64,000 bases of DNA, taken from positions 186,001-250,000 of the forward strand of contig CAUEEP010000864.1 of NCBI GenBank assembly GCA_958450365.1, given 5' to 3'. This document shows positions 43,543-56,230 of this stretch, in pieces. Position 1 is the first letter of the stretch. Each line of letters opens with the position of its first letter. Both the position numbers and the translations under genes were made by a program. This DNA is from Mesorhabditis belari. Its lineage: Eukaryota > Nematoda > Chromadorea > Rhabditida > Rhabditidae. The notes beneath the pieces were generated by a model. That model was not told the DNA's origin, searched no databases, and was given only the letters and a program-made list of their open reading frames with translations.

Positions 43543-43835
43543 GCTTCTAGCGCTTCATGGCGGATGTGGTTGTGATCAATATCAGCTGGCTGTTGGAGTT
43601 CCTAAACTTTATGCTAAGCCAAAACATTGGTGCAATTGAGAAAATGTAAAGAATACCAAATTTTCCATAGGTGAAGATTTTCTTTTTTGAGCTTGAACCT
43701 TGGATGGCTTTGATAATTTTTTGTTTAGTATATCACCAAAAATCGCCACTCTGAGGATGCTGTGAAAACTTTAAAGAATATTCGTCCGATCTATCTTGGC
43801 CGCAACAAAGCTTGCGAATGCAAGGGTGCAATTAA
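43543..43835 (+). CDS. Two exon-like segments, cysteine-rich, unassigned
   Basis: The first (43543-43629) reads HGGCGCDQYQLAVGVPKLYA and then KPKHW after a TTCTAG acceptor. The second (43739-43835) follows TTTGTTTAG, reads NRHSEDAVKTLKNIRPIYLG and then RNKACECKGAIK, and ends at GTATCA. They do not join in phase with the donors I can see (GTGCAA), so one may be broken or an exon is missing. No family is recognised. The second segment abuts the left boundary of the repeat unit at about 43930, which may have truncated the gene. Confidence 0.35.
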
Positions 43836-43932
43836 GTATCATGAAAACTATTTTTCTTACTTTTCCTTTAGCATCATGTTGCACAAAGTTACAAAAGTGG
43901 AACAAAACCAAAGGCCATCCGGAAACTCAATT

Positions 43933-46900
43933 TTAACAACTTTTCCTTGCCAATTCCTTCATTTTATCGGCTCATTGATAGTCAATAAAGCTAAGATAAA
44001 CTTGATCAAACTTAATACAACTCCGGCTGTTAATCGGTTGATAATCAAAGTTCATCTACACTTTATTCATCTCCAATTTCTAGGCGCTGAGGTCCCGAGA
44101 TTCCATGTGATTCGCTCTACAGATGCCCATCAACCGAGCAAATCCCGTCACATCAGTATTCACGGAAAACCCCGACGATGTGCTCCAATTGACAGCCAGT
44201 TCTAAACCGAATTCAAACAAAATCCTTCACATTTCCAACTTGTTTCCTTAAAATCATCAATCAAATGGTCTCCTTGTTAAGCTTACTCACTTTCAAGCCT
44301 AATTCTTGAGTCCAACATCATTCATTTCAATCTGTGTCTTCTCATCTTGTTCCAATTTGCCTTAGACAAAGTGCTTACAAAGTCCCACTCCTCGTCTAGT
44401 CCAATTTTACAATCCACTTTAATCAAATTGTTATTTTCTTCTAGAACATTGTCAATTTTACTTGATATTCAAAATATCTCATCTTTGTTTTAAAATTTCT
44501 CTAAAGAATCCACAGCCTGTGCGGGTTTTTTATACTTTTCCGTTTTCCACTAAAAGAAAAGTGATGTTTTTGGGATCGTTGGTGTTTTGAAATAAAAATT
44601 AAAAGAAAATCGCTGACAGGACCAGCAACAAGTGCAGAATGATAAGGAAAAATTCTTCTTTGCAACTAAAACAAATTTGATTAAGCCAAGAAGCGTTTAC
44701 GAGTTTTGTAAAACAAAAGAAATCCGGTGATTATCTTGGTACTCGATGGTATTTGAAAAATCGACGTACATGTAGGTATATTAGAAGTTTTACGCGAATT
44801 TATTTGACTATTTTGCTACAAAAACAGTCAATCAAATTTAAAACATTATCATTCACCAAAGACTGCTTTCATTGGTATCCAGATCATTGAATTCTATTCC
44901 CTGGAGAAGTTCGACTCCACTCCAATCTTTGTCAACCTCTGCATAAACTTACTTTTATCCATTCTTCAGCTGCGTAGCTTGTACTTGTACTTCTTCTTGT
45001 ACTAGAGTCTTCTCTCACTAATTTCTTTTCTAGAGGTCCTCTTTTTTTGAAGATTAATGTCCATTTTTCCTAGCCCATTCGTTTTAAAAAAGCTCTAAAA
45101 GCTAATATTAACCAATTTATATTCCAAAAGTTGTTTTTCTAGGTAATTTGAGGGTCTCGAATTCAAATTTTGACATAACCAGCGTGTAAAACCAATTTGA
45201 AAGACAAAACGACTAAGTCAAATTACAGAAAATTGTTGATTTTTTCTTTGCATATAACTCTGTCCGTTCGCTTCCACAAGCTCTGATGTGCCAAAATTTT
45301 GATTCGACGCCTGTACACGAATGTACAGACACCTTTTTGCAGCTTTTGTAGCTTTTTGCAGCTTAGGCTTAGGCTTAGGTGATTAGATTTGATGATTAGA
45401 TGATTAAAATTGATTCGACGGGTCTACGATAGATAAAAATCGCTCTGAAAAGTACACAAATTTTCACTTCTGATTAAGGCCAGTAATTGGCAAATAATTA
45501 ACATAAATTGCTTGTAATTACACTCTTTACTAAGCAAAATTTGATTTGATATTAAGCTATCGTATTGGCCAATTGATCGGTCACTTGATTGGTCACTTGA
45601 TTGGTCACTTGATTGATCGTATTGATCAAATGTTGTACTTGAACGCCAGAAGCTTTTTGCCTGTTTTTGAATGTCACCAACCAAAAACTAAAGCTTGATC
45701 TGAGGCCAAATTGCATTAAAAGCTGCTCAAGAACTCTTTTTTAGTCTTTTAGAAGTCCTAGAGCAAAAGTAAAGCAAAAGCAAAAGTTAAAGTTAAAGCC
45801 AAAGTAGTTCAATTTTCCTTCTGCAGTAATCTTTGCCACTTTTCCCGAATCTCACGAATGCTACAACAACAGTCTCTTCGAGATTCGAGATGTAAACCTT
45901 TTTTGCGGCTTATTCAGCAAAGATCTCTTCTACACCAAAAGGTGTAGAAGACGAGAAATTTTCAGCAAAGATCTCTTCTACACCATTTGTGTAGTAGAGA
46001 TCTTTTTCAAGATTTCTTTCACTTTCTTCCCAGGACTCTGGGTACCCAAGACTCGGAGTACCCAAGACTTGTAATGGTGTAATGGTGTAGAAGACGAGAA
46101 ATCTTGAGCAATGATCACTACTACACTAAATGGTGTAGAAGGCGAGAAATTTTCAGCAAAGATCTCTTCTACACCAAATGGTGTAGAAGACGAGAAATTT
46201 TCAGCAAAGATCTCTTCTTCACCAAATGGTGTAGAAGGCGAGAAATTTTCAGGAAAGATCTCTTCTACACCATTTGTGTAGTAGAGATCTTTTTCAAGAT
46301 TTCTTTCACTTCTTCACCAAAATTGGGTACCCAAGACTCTGGGTACCAAGGACTTACTATTAAGGGAATCCTTAAGTATTCACAGAAAAATGTTACCTCA
46401 AACAAATGTTGCAACTACGTGGTATTATGTAGTGGTACCACATGTATTATATAGTAGTACCACTATGTGGAACCACATGCGTGGGAGTGGTACCACTATG
46501 TGGAACCACATGGGTGGGAGTGGTACCACATAGTGGTACCACATGCGTGGGAGTGGTACCACTATGTGGTACCACTCCCACGCAGGTAAAAATGTTACCC
46601 CAATCTATCCGCATCGGATAAGTGATCACAAATGGACGGAATCCATCAGCACTTATCCGTCCGAATAAGTGCTGATAAATTAGATCTATTTATCAGCACT
46701 TATCCGTCCGGATAGGTGCTGATGGATTCCGTCATTTGTGATCACTTATCCGGACGGATCTGTGCGGATAGATTCCGTCCATTTGTCAGCACTTATCCGG
46801 ACGGATAAGTGCTGATAGATTAGGTCTATTTATCAGTAACCTCTAAGGTTGCTTAGTAAACTGTAATATAAAAAGATAGAGAAATTTTCGGTCAGAGTTG

Positions 46901-49275
46901 ACCTACTTACTTCGGTCAAAGATTCCCCTTTCTCTTCTCAAATCTCAAGTCTATCCATGTTTTGATCTTCTCAGTCTTTCTTTCTCTCTTCTTTCTTTCT
47001 TTCTTGCTTTCTTCTTTCTTTCTTTCTTTCTTTCATTTTCCTATTGTATCAGCTCTAGACACTCTGTGCCAAAAGTAAACGTTTTCCATGGCTTTCCGAT
47101 TAAAATTTTTGTTCTGTCCTTTTTCAGAGATATTATTTCTCAAAATAACTTATCTATTTTTAAATCTAGATAAGAACTTAGGGTAGATTCTCATACCGTA
47201 AATACTGTAATAGTACCCCTTCAAGTTCATCAAAAAATCTGGAAAGAAACTGGTTTGAGCCGTGAGTCTACAAATGTCATTAGATTTATATCATTTCTAA
47301 AGAAGAATAATAACTTGTAACTAACATTAACTAGTAATAACTAACATTTATTCTGCATTAACGATTATACCACGAGTACCACCACGAGCATTTGAGCATG
47401 CTCGCAGGCGTTTCGAGAAGGCGTCAACGTTGGCGAGCAAATAGCTGTTCCCAGACTTCGACACACAAGATTTTTACCTATTCAGATTTTCGAACTTGTC
47501 GAATCAGTAGATTGTAAAATTGGACTAGACGAGGAGTGGGACTTTGTAAGGACTTTGCCTAAGGCAAATTGGAACAAGATGAGAAGACACAGATTGAAAT
47601 GAATGAAAGAATTAGGCTTGAAAGTGAGTAAGCTTAACAAGGAGACCATTTGATTGATGATTTTAAGGAAACAAGTTGGAAATGTGAAGGATTTTGTTTG
47701 AATTCGGTTTAGAACTGGCTGTCAATTGGAGCACATCGTCGGGGTTTTCCGTGAATACTGATGTGACGGGATTTGCTCGGTTGATGGGCATCTGTAGAGC
47801 GAATCACATGGAATCTCGGGACCTCAGCGCCTAGAAATTGGAGATGAGTAAAGTGTAGATGAAATCCGATTACTTGCACTGACTTGCACTGACTCAATGC
47901 AAGTATAAAATATCACCTGAATGTAACTAACTCTAGTCTGAGCCTGAGCCTGAGCCTGAGACAATTTTGCTACAACAACAGTCAAGCAAGTCAATTTCTC
48001 AACTTCTACAGAACTCTTTCAAACTTGAAGTTTAGATAAAGTTTTGTTTTTAGAAAAAAATTTTAGAAAACTACCGCTACCAGTTTTCCCTTTAGCCCAA
48101 TTTTAGTCTGATTTTTTTAAGGTTTGTGATTTGCAGATTGAATTTGACTAAAATTAAGCTGATCAATTGAAAGCTGAACGTTCGAAGAAAGTCATTTTCA
48201 AAACTAGGTGACCTCTAGGAAGGAAATTAGTGAGAGAAGACTCCATTACAAGCTACGATGCTGAAGAATGAATAAACGTAGATCTATGCAAAGGTTGACA
48301 AAAATTGGATGGAGTCGAACTTCTCCATGTGATAGAATTCAATGATTTGGATATCAATGAGAGCATTCTTTGGTGAATGATAATGTTTTAAATTTGGTTG
48401 ACTGTTGTTGTAGCAAAATAGTCAAATAAATTAGTATAAAACTTCTAACTACCGTTACCAGTTTTCCCTTTAGCCCAATTTTAGTCTGATTTTTTGAGGC
48501 TTGTGATTTGCAGATTGAATTTGACTAAAATTGCGCTGAGCTATCAGTTTGAAGACATTAATTTTCAAAAAAAAGAGGACCTCTAGAAAAGAAATTATTG
48601 AGAGAAGACTCTAGTACACAAAGAAGTACAAGTACAAGCTACGAAGCTGAAGAATGGATAAGAGTAAGTTTATGCAGACCTTGACAAAGATTGGATGGAG
48701 TCGAACTTCTCCAGGGAATAGAATTCAATGATCTGGATACCAATGAAAGCATTCTTTGGTAAATGATAATGTTTTAAATTCGATTGACTGTTTTTGTAGC
48801 AAAACAGTCAAATAAATTGGCGTAAAACTTCTAATATAGCTAATGTACGTCGATTTTTCAAATACCATCGAGTACCAAGATAATCACCGGATTTCTTTTG
48901 TTTTACAAAACTCGTAAACGCTTCTTGGCTTAATCAAATTCGTTTTAGTTGCAAAGAAGAAGTTTTCCTTGTCATTCTGCACTTGTTGCTGGTCCTGTCA
49001 ACGATTTTCTTTTAATTTTTTATTTCAAAACACCAACGATCCCAAAAACATCACTTTTCTTGCAGTGGAAAATGGAATCTCGGGACCTCAGCGCCTAGAA
49101 ATTGGAGATGAGAAAAGTGTAGATGAAAGCCGATTAAGTCGGCTAACAGCTGGAGTTAAGTGGAGTTTGATCAAGTTTATCTTACTATTGACTTATTTAC
49201 TTATTGATTTATTGACTATCAATGAGCCGATAAAATGAAGGAATTGGCAAGGAAAAGTTGTTAAAAATCTTCCTT
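43933..49275. repeat. ~5-kb unit bounded by long inverted repeats (copy 2)
   Basis: TTAACAACTTTTCCTTGCC at the left reappears inverted at about 49245-49265, and the GACAGGACCAGCAACAAG block (44600-45070) reappears inverted at 48550-49005. The left arm here is longer than in copy 1, holding about 600 more bases (43980-44590) that include an inverted copy of the 47700-47900 segment. The contents otherwise match copy 1. Confidence 0.55.
45919..46316 (+). repeat. 48-bp tandem array with one extra unit
   Basis: Same array as 1921-2270 but 48 bases longer. The extra unit carries its own changes (CTTCTTCACC, TTTCAGGAAAG), so it is not a simple last-minute copy of its neighbour. Confidence 0.85.
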
Positions 49276-49765
49276 TTCGCAAAGGCATCCGAGACTCGAG
49301 AAGAAGCACATTCTCGAGAAGAAGCACAGCTCACTGATCGTTTTTGCTGAAAAAGCTTGGACTTATTACCGTGATACAACACCTTCTAACAGCTTATACC
49401 CTTTGTTTTATTTGGTCAAGTTCTGCATTATATTTTTGACACCACTGTGCACTTTTGGATAAGTTTTTGAACTTAGAAGGGAACGATGAGATTTTGCAAT
49501 CGCGAAATGAAAAAGAAACGGAACTCCTGTTAGTCATATAAACAAATTAGGTCAGCAAAAGGGATTTCCCGCTTTCGCAGAGATCTTTTTTGGATAGAAG
49601 ATACGCCGCAACAAAGGTTGACATCTAGAATCTCAAAGAATCGTGAGATTCGGGCAAATATTACTGTAGGGAAAAAATTGAAGGACCTCTAGGACCTCGA
49701 AAACAGTAAAAAAGAGTTCTTGAGTAGCTTTTAATGCAATTTGGGATCAGATAAAGCTTTAGTTT

Positions 49766-50092
49766 TTGGTTGGTGACATTCTAAAAGCAAGCAAAAAGCT
49801 TCGCGAAATGAAAAAGGAGCGGGACTCTTGTTGGTCAGATAAACAAATTAGGTTACCAGAAAGGATTTCCCACTTTAGGAGAGATTTGTTTTTGGATAGG
49901 CCGCAAAAAAGGTTTCATTTCGAAGAATCGTGTGGTTCAGGAAAAGTGGCAAAGATTATTGTAAAAGAAAATTCGACTAGTTTTACTTTCCAGGGCCTTC
50001 CAGTTTTACTAATTTTTTCAACTTCAGCAAACCATCCTATCACCACAAACGCACAGCTCAACCATCCATCTCGGAAGAATCGAAAACAGTAG
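49766..50092 (+). other. 108-codon ORF, frameshifted in copy 1
   Basis: The plus frame is open here (ISHFRRDLFLDRPQKRFHF...KVAKIIVKENSTSF) but is broken in copy 1, where AAAAAGCAGGGGGG replaces AAAAAGGAGCGGG near 5780. It overlaps the minus ORF 49915-50178. DNA of this stretch recurs in inverse orientation at about 1800-1920, so the open frame may be incidental. Confidence 0.2.
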
Positions 50093-50907
50093 AGAATCAT
50101 ATCTCCGTATTCAAAATCTTTTACGCAATCCCAACAATTTACGACCGAATGTGCTTCTTCTCGAGTCTCGGATGTCATTTGTCGAAAGGTAGATTTTTAA
50201 ATGAATTCATTTACCTTACGAAAATCTCTTTCTTGCCAGATCCTTTATTTCTTTCTTCATATCATTCAAGAAGGCTAAGATAGTCATTGATAGCCAATAA
50301 GGCTTAGATAAACTTGATCAAACTTAACTCAACTCCAGCTGTTAACCGGCTGATAATCGAATTTTATCTACGCTTTACTCATCTCCAATTTCTAGGTTCT
50401 TAGCTCCCAAAATTTCATGTGATTCGCTCTACAGATGCCCATCAACCGAGAAAATGTTAAGAAAAGCAAGAAAATCAAAGAAAATATCAAGAGAAACAAG
50501 AAAAACAAGAAAAACAAAGGAAAATGTCAAGAGAAACCAAGAATCTCAAGCTCTAAAGTGGAAATCATTTCAATTTTTATTCCTTTCTAGCTAAAAATTT
50601 CGAATTTTACCCTCAAATCTTGACACTTTTTAAGAGTTTTCAGAGTTTCGAGTTTCCAAAAAAGAATCATTTCCGAAATTTCGCGTAAAAAACAGTAAAA
50701 GAAACCGTTAAAGCTTGTAGATTTCGTTTCTTTCTCTCAAAAAACCCCCAAATTTCCCTGTTGAAACTTCCATTGGATTTTTTGCTATTACTAAGCTAAT
50801 TAAAAATTTGATTTTTAATTAATTTCAATTGTTTTTTTTGACGTCAGTAATGGAAAGCATAGAAAAAGACAGGTGTTATTTTTAAAGCAAAACGTCTGGA
50901 ATGACTT

Positions 50908-51147
50908 GTGATAGAAAAAAGGAAAGCTTCTAATGAGAAAAAAGGAAGAGATTATTGCATTGTCACAGATTCAATTTTGAGTCTAGACTTTGAAATTCCC
51001 ATTGTATTGGATGGAGGATTGGAGGATGAAAGACCTGGGGATTGTTCGGGTTTTGTTCAAGCTGAGGTTCATTTTTCGTTCGATCGAGTTACAGTCGAAA
51101 AGCCGAGTTTTCATGATTGTGCCCAAGTCTGTATAATAATAGATTGA
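50908..51147 (+). CDS. Coding-like segment, SLDFEIPIVLDGG type (copy 2)
   Basis: Same as 6879-7112 but open about six codons further upstream, because a run of A is one base shorter than in copy 1. It would start only at GTG, so an upstream exon or a dead gene is more likely. Confidence 0.35.
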   Translation: MIEKRKASNEKKGRDYCIVTDSILSLDFEIPIVLDGGLEDERPGDCSGFVQAEVHFSFDRVTVEKPSFHDCAQVCIIID

Positions 51148-52455
51148 CAAGTTGAAAGTTGCCAATCTACTCATTGCACTTTTTAGAAATAATGCCAAGG
51201 GCGCCAATTAATCTACAGTTTCTACCAATAAAAAGGCCCATTTATTCTCTAAAACCGAGTTTTCATAATTGTGCGTCAGCCTATAGTATAGTAGACGTTT
51301 AAGGTAATGTGCATGGCATTTTAAAGAGAAAAACACTTGTTTAGTACTTGCTTATTCCTTTTTAATACACTTGTTTAGTAGTTTTATATTATTGAGTATA
51401 TTACCTCATGAAGATGATCCATCACAAAAAGTATCCTCAAAAGGACTTTTCGTCGATGCTCGAACACCGATTCAATCCGGTCCAAATGATATCCGGTGTG
51501 CCAGGATCCACTAAGTTTTGCACAACACAAGTTTTCCGTAACTCGCTATATCTTTTGAGTCTTTCGAAAGGTTTGTGCTGGGAGGTGCAACGGAGTATGT
51601 AAAATTTTTGCTTATTAAAGACGGAAATCGTTTATAGAAGAAAAGAAAAACACTATCGCAGGTGATCTGCCTCGTTTGATAAGAAAACAAATCGATACGG
51701 CAACGAAACTGTAAACTGTTCTGGCGTTCTTAAAAACAGAACACTTCCGGCAGCAAATAATCGAGAATTTGTTAGGTTGGATAAACTCAGTTCAAACCAT
51801 TAGCTTTATTCGAAAAAGGTTAAAACACTATCCCAATAAACCCATAAAATATAAATTAACATGTCAATGAGGTGCTTGCGATTCGAGGCTAATCGTCGTA
51901 CTCGCTTGCTGCAGGGAGCCAACCACGACACTTCTTTTCATCGCACCTATAAATTTTTCAAAACAGTAAACCAGAAAATGGAATCATCACTCACCAACAT
52001 TTGGTCCTTCCTTTCTTTGAGTTCTTTGGCTTAACGGTTGTAGGATAGTAGTTAAGGGTGAGTTCCTCGCCTAAAAATCATCCAAGTAATATTTATATGT
52101 TTTTTTGTAGAAATCATCCAACGTCGAATGTAATGAGAATCCAAAAATAGAGAGATTTATTTTTTGCAGCTTTTAATCTCAAGGCAAGGATGAAGTCCAC
52201 GATTTACCTGGCTGCCTAGCAACAGTCCGGTCCTAATGTTTGCTATTGGTTGGGGACTTTTTGTTAGTCTAAAAAGTTGGCCGAAAATTCTTTGGACACT
52301 TTGTCATAAATCTGTTTTTTAAATGAAAAGCTTATGAATTAATTAATAGTTTGCTTCAAATAAAAGATCTTTATTGCTATAAAACGTATAAAAGATATCA
52401 AGGGCGAGAGAATTTGAACCGAGAAAGATTGAAGAAAAAAATGAAGGGTGCATGA

Positions 52456-53281
52456 GAGCATCACACTTTAGAGCATCACACTTTCAACAACACATTGGTC
52501 GACGAAAGTGTGCTTGACGACGATTGTATTATTATCACTGATGACTTGGATGAAGTAACTTGTAAATGGTGTTTTAAAAATTGATTTATTTAGCATGCTC
52601 TTTTGGATGAAGTGCCCAAAATTAATGAAATTAATCAGCAGAAAGAGAAATCAGCAGAAAGAGGTAAGAGTTTGTGAAGTGAATTTGTTTCGGAATATTT
52701 GCCAGATCTGGCACGAATGAACAGAAATTGAAGCTAAAATAACTTCTGTCTATTTAGACAGAGTGTGCCGCCGGTGACAATGAAGCCTAAATTTTGAAGA
52801 CGCTGAGGATAGCCCAAACATGCACGATGACCAATTAACAATTGAATCGCTGTTTGAAAGAACTGATGAGAAAGAGGAGGTGACCACCGAATGCGCATCG
52901 AATATTACAGAAATGAACAATTTAACGATTCTTTGCTGTATTCCTAAATTTAAATATTATGAACTCCTAAATTTACTTCGTCACTCACTTTCTATGCTCA
53001 AGCATATGTCGAACAAGGTCTGGTACTTCGTTCCCGGAAACCGGCTTTTACATTCCAAACAGAAATATTTGTCTTTCGTTCCGTGGATCATTTCGTGGAA
53101 CATGTGGTCAGCATCCGTTTTTACTTCCATTTGACAAAGCTTAACATTTGATGTAAGCGTTAGTTTTTGCTTGTGTTTACCTCAGAGCTTACTGTCACAA
53201 CTTGTTGCGGTTGAGCCTGAGGATGCTTCGAAGGGAGAACCTGAAAATTCTGAAAATTTTTTTAATTTGAGGAGAAAATAA
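52456..53281 (+). pseudogene. Putative multi-exon gene of the duplication (copy 2)
   Basis: It matches 8430-9239. A 16-base tandem duplication of AAATCAGCAGAAAGAG in the second exon changes its length by a non-multiple of three, so the third exon can no longer be read in the same frame. The 104-codon frame (52820-53134) has one substitution (D to N). If the gene was ever real, this copy is probably the dead one. Confidence 0.3.
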
Positions 53282-53605
53282 TGCGCGTTTTGAATTCAGC
53301 ATCAGGAATTGAAAAGGAAATTCAAGCCAACTCATGATTCACTCATGCTCAATTCAAAAAAGCGGCTATTTTGGCTCCAAAAATCCTCAATTTTTGATTG
53401 ATGGAATCAGGGATTTGGGTCTAGGCTTACTTATGGATATTATCGAAATGGCATGCTTATGTTTGCCCGTTCAGATCTCCGCTTCTAGAACAGCAACTGT
53501 TCTAGAAAATTGTTTCATTGGAAAGTCAAGAATATCAGCTTTTGATTGCTATTTTACATAGCAATATGTAATGACTAAGCAGCTTAAAACCTTTATTGAT
53601 ACTTA

Positions 53606-53826
53606 TCGACCTCAAGACACGACTCCATGATCAAATCGGGGAATGGCCAATCAAATCAAATGAACCAGAGTACTGCAAACAATCAATAGAATATAATCAG
53701 ACAAAGTTTTGTTTGATATATCTTTGACTTCTCCACCTCCATTGTGGCGTCTGATAATCTTGTGGACTTGAGCCAAAGAATTGATCGGATCCATAATGGA
53801 TCCGTCCTAGCGGCGAGGCGATCGTA
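53606..53826 (-). pseudogene. Scrambled hlh-30 fragments inserted in the repeat
   Basis: Read on the minus strand, the insert begins with a near-copy of hlh-30 36368-36517 (part of exon 36323-36453 plus the start of its intron), continues with about 22 bases resembling 38079-38100, and ends with 36925-36962, the second half of exon 36888-36960. It replaces a 37-base palindromic segment that copy 1 and the 26-kb copy still have, between TATCGA and TCGTAACTCC. A few substitutions separate it from the parent. It carries intron, so it was copied from DNA, not from mRNA. Confidence 0.85.
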
Positions 53827-53849
53827 ACTCCGATCAATAATTAAGTAAC

Positions 53850-53985
53850 TTTTTAAGGCACCACCCACGAGGGTTTGCGATGAGATAGCATTCAAAAGCT
53901 GACATTCTTGGCTTTCCAACGAACCATTTTTCAGGTTGATAGCTGCTCTAGAGACCAAGATCTGGGCGGTCAAAGATGAGATTTG
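53850..53985 (-). pseudogene. Diverged relative of the SAFDCY segment, inverted
   Basis: The minus strand reads YQPEKWFVGKPRMSAFECYL and then IANPRGW. It is a diverged paralogue of the frame ending at 53561/9519 in the same unit but in opposite orientation, and is absent from copy 1. Substitutions are largely conservative. It is too short to identify; a FLYWCH-like domain is a weak possibility. Confidence 0.35.
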
Positions 53986-54263
53986 TATCGATGAGGTCGA
54001 TAACGCGCCGAAGATGGGGAAAAAGACATCGATAAAAATCAAGAATACCTTCAATACCTTACTGATTGATAGTTTCTATTTTCTAGAGCTTCCAGAGCTT
54101 CTATAGCTACTAGAGCCTCTAAAGCCTCTAGAGCTTTCAAAGCTTATCTAGAGCTTCCAGAGTGTTTCTATGCGCTTAGGTATCAAATTAAGGTAGAGAG
54201 AATAAGTGATTTTTTGAGATATAATACATCTTTTTAGCATTAACCAGCGCTTAGAAAAAATTA

Positions 54264-54878
54264 TTAAAAGATGATGACACTCAAGCGCCCAGAAACAGTG
54301 TTGTGTTGAGATTGATTTGCTTGAGTGTAAACTTGGACCGCGGTACCTGTGGAGTATTCGGGGTTCAATATATCATTGGAAAATATCAATACATTTCTGA
54401 CAATGTTCCAAAGTACATCTTTGTATCTGTTTGCTTTAACCGTTTCTTTTTCTGTGAAATAAAAAGCTTTCCGAGAATCAATGATCATCAAGTGAGCTTT
54501 TTCTCTCCTTTTTCTCCTTTTTCTCCTTTCTCTCCTTTTTCTCTTCTTTTCTCTTCTTTTTCTCTTTTCCACAAATTTGTGGCAATTGGCGGGTTTCCAG
54601 AAAAAAGAATTGAATTTGTCTTTCAAAGAATTTATATAAATGATAACGGTTAATTTATAACTTGAAAACGTTTTCCGATCGTCAACTTGTAATAAACTTA
54701 GCTGCTTTATCGACTTTGCTAAAGAGTGACTCAGCCAGTAGATGCTACAGTAACCATAACTATAGACACTATCGTAATCCGTAACCAAGTTACGCGACGT
54801 TACTGCCTTGCAGTACCAAATATTTTCCACCGTAGTCATCGAGATTACTGTAAGCTTGACAAGCTGGTATGATATCAC
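54264..54878 (-). other. 204-codon ORF with Lys/Arg/Glu tract
   Basis: This is the longest open frame in the window, but the middle is a microsatellite-encoded KRKRRE tract and the flanks match no known domain. In copy 1 it is split by a one-base change. I treat it as probably fortuitous. Confidence 0.2.
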
Positions 54879-56230
54879 AGCTGTATCTGATCACATTCTC
54901 TCAATCGTGGAGATTTAGACCGGCTTACGATATTCCATCGAATTCTGTAGAGTACAGTCATTTGCTCTTAGATTTGTGTAACTGTGTATTCGGTTATCTT
55001 TGAGAAATTGAAAGTTTTATTTCACAAAAGCCATGTCTATATACAGTGTTGTGAAATAAAGAAAAGAATCGAATGGATGAATGGATTGGGGAAGGAGGGA
55101 AGGGGAAGCGAAGAGAGGGAAGACGAGGGAAGATGAGGGAAGAGGAAGAGAGGGAAGAGGAGCGAAGGGAAGGGATGAGACAAGCGAGTGCCTATATAGA
55201 ATTCAGAATTGGGGAACGGGGGTGAATGCGAATCAATTGGGACGTTTAGACCGGCTGAAAGCACAGACAAACGAATGAAATATCATTGCATGAATATGAT
55301 TGCAGACTTTGCCTGTCTCTCCGCCCGGCCTCATCGTCTCTTTCACAGAAAGCAATTTTAATAGAAACATTTTTTCCATAATACAGAATCATCAATTTTA
55401 GGGTGACTTTGGGATTGTGATCTAGATAATTTATGAAATAAAAGCAATACTTGTAAACTATATTATGAGTTTACAGTTTGAAATAGTGCCAAACGCGTTA
55501 GATGGAGAATCCTTCTATAGATCTTCTTTCTATAGCACTTAGAATCTTTCTATAGCTGTAAATTCGTAAAGTAAAGGGCAGCAGAGCCAAAAAATGGATG
55601 TTTCCACGTTTTCAGAAAATGGCTTTTCGTTAGTTTTCCGTGCGAATTTGTTTCTCATTTCTAAATGCTAGTGGAATAATTTATATCATTTATAAATAAA
55701 TCATTTATAGATAAATCATTTATATAAATACTTTATTCAGAAAGAAATAAAGTGCGATAACGCATTAATAAAATCTATTATATTAGATATTAATTTTGCA
55801 TTTAATTTGCATTAATTTGTCGTCTTTATTTCTCTAGCTTTAATCGAACGAAAAATGAACCTGAGCTTGAAAAAAACCGGAACAATCCCCAGGTCTTTCA
55901 TCCTCCAATCCTCTATCCAATAAATGGGAATTTCAAAGTATGGGCTCAAAATTGAATCTGTGACAATGCAATAATCTCTTCCTTTTTCTCATTAGAAAGC
56001 TTTCCTTTTTTATCACAAGTCATTCCAGACGTTTTCCTTTAAAATAACATCTGTCTTTTTCTATACTTTCCATTACTGACGTCAAAAAACAATTGAAATT
56101 AATTAAAAATCAAATTTTTAATTAGCTTAGTAATAGCAAAAAAATCCAATGGAAAACCAATAGATTCTGGCTTTATTCTTTTTACAAGGTAAAATCCACA
56201 GGTTTTAAGTGAATGATTTCAAATTTTCAG

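Larger units (their letters stand above)
44590..55566 (+). repeat. 11-kb direct duplication, copy 2
   Basis: Counterpart of 498-11164. Differences from copy 1 are few substitutions, an extra 48-bp repeat unit near 46200, a 16-bp tandem duplication at about 52645-52665, replacement of about 37 bases by the 53606-53826 insert, and extra sequence at 53850-54090. It runs directly into the palindrome at 55567. Confidence 0.85.
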
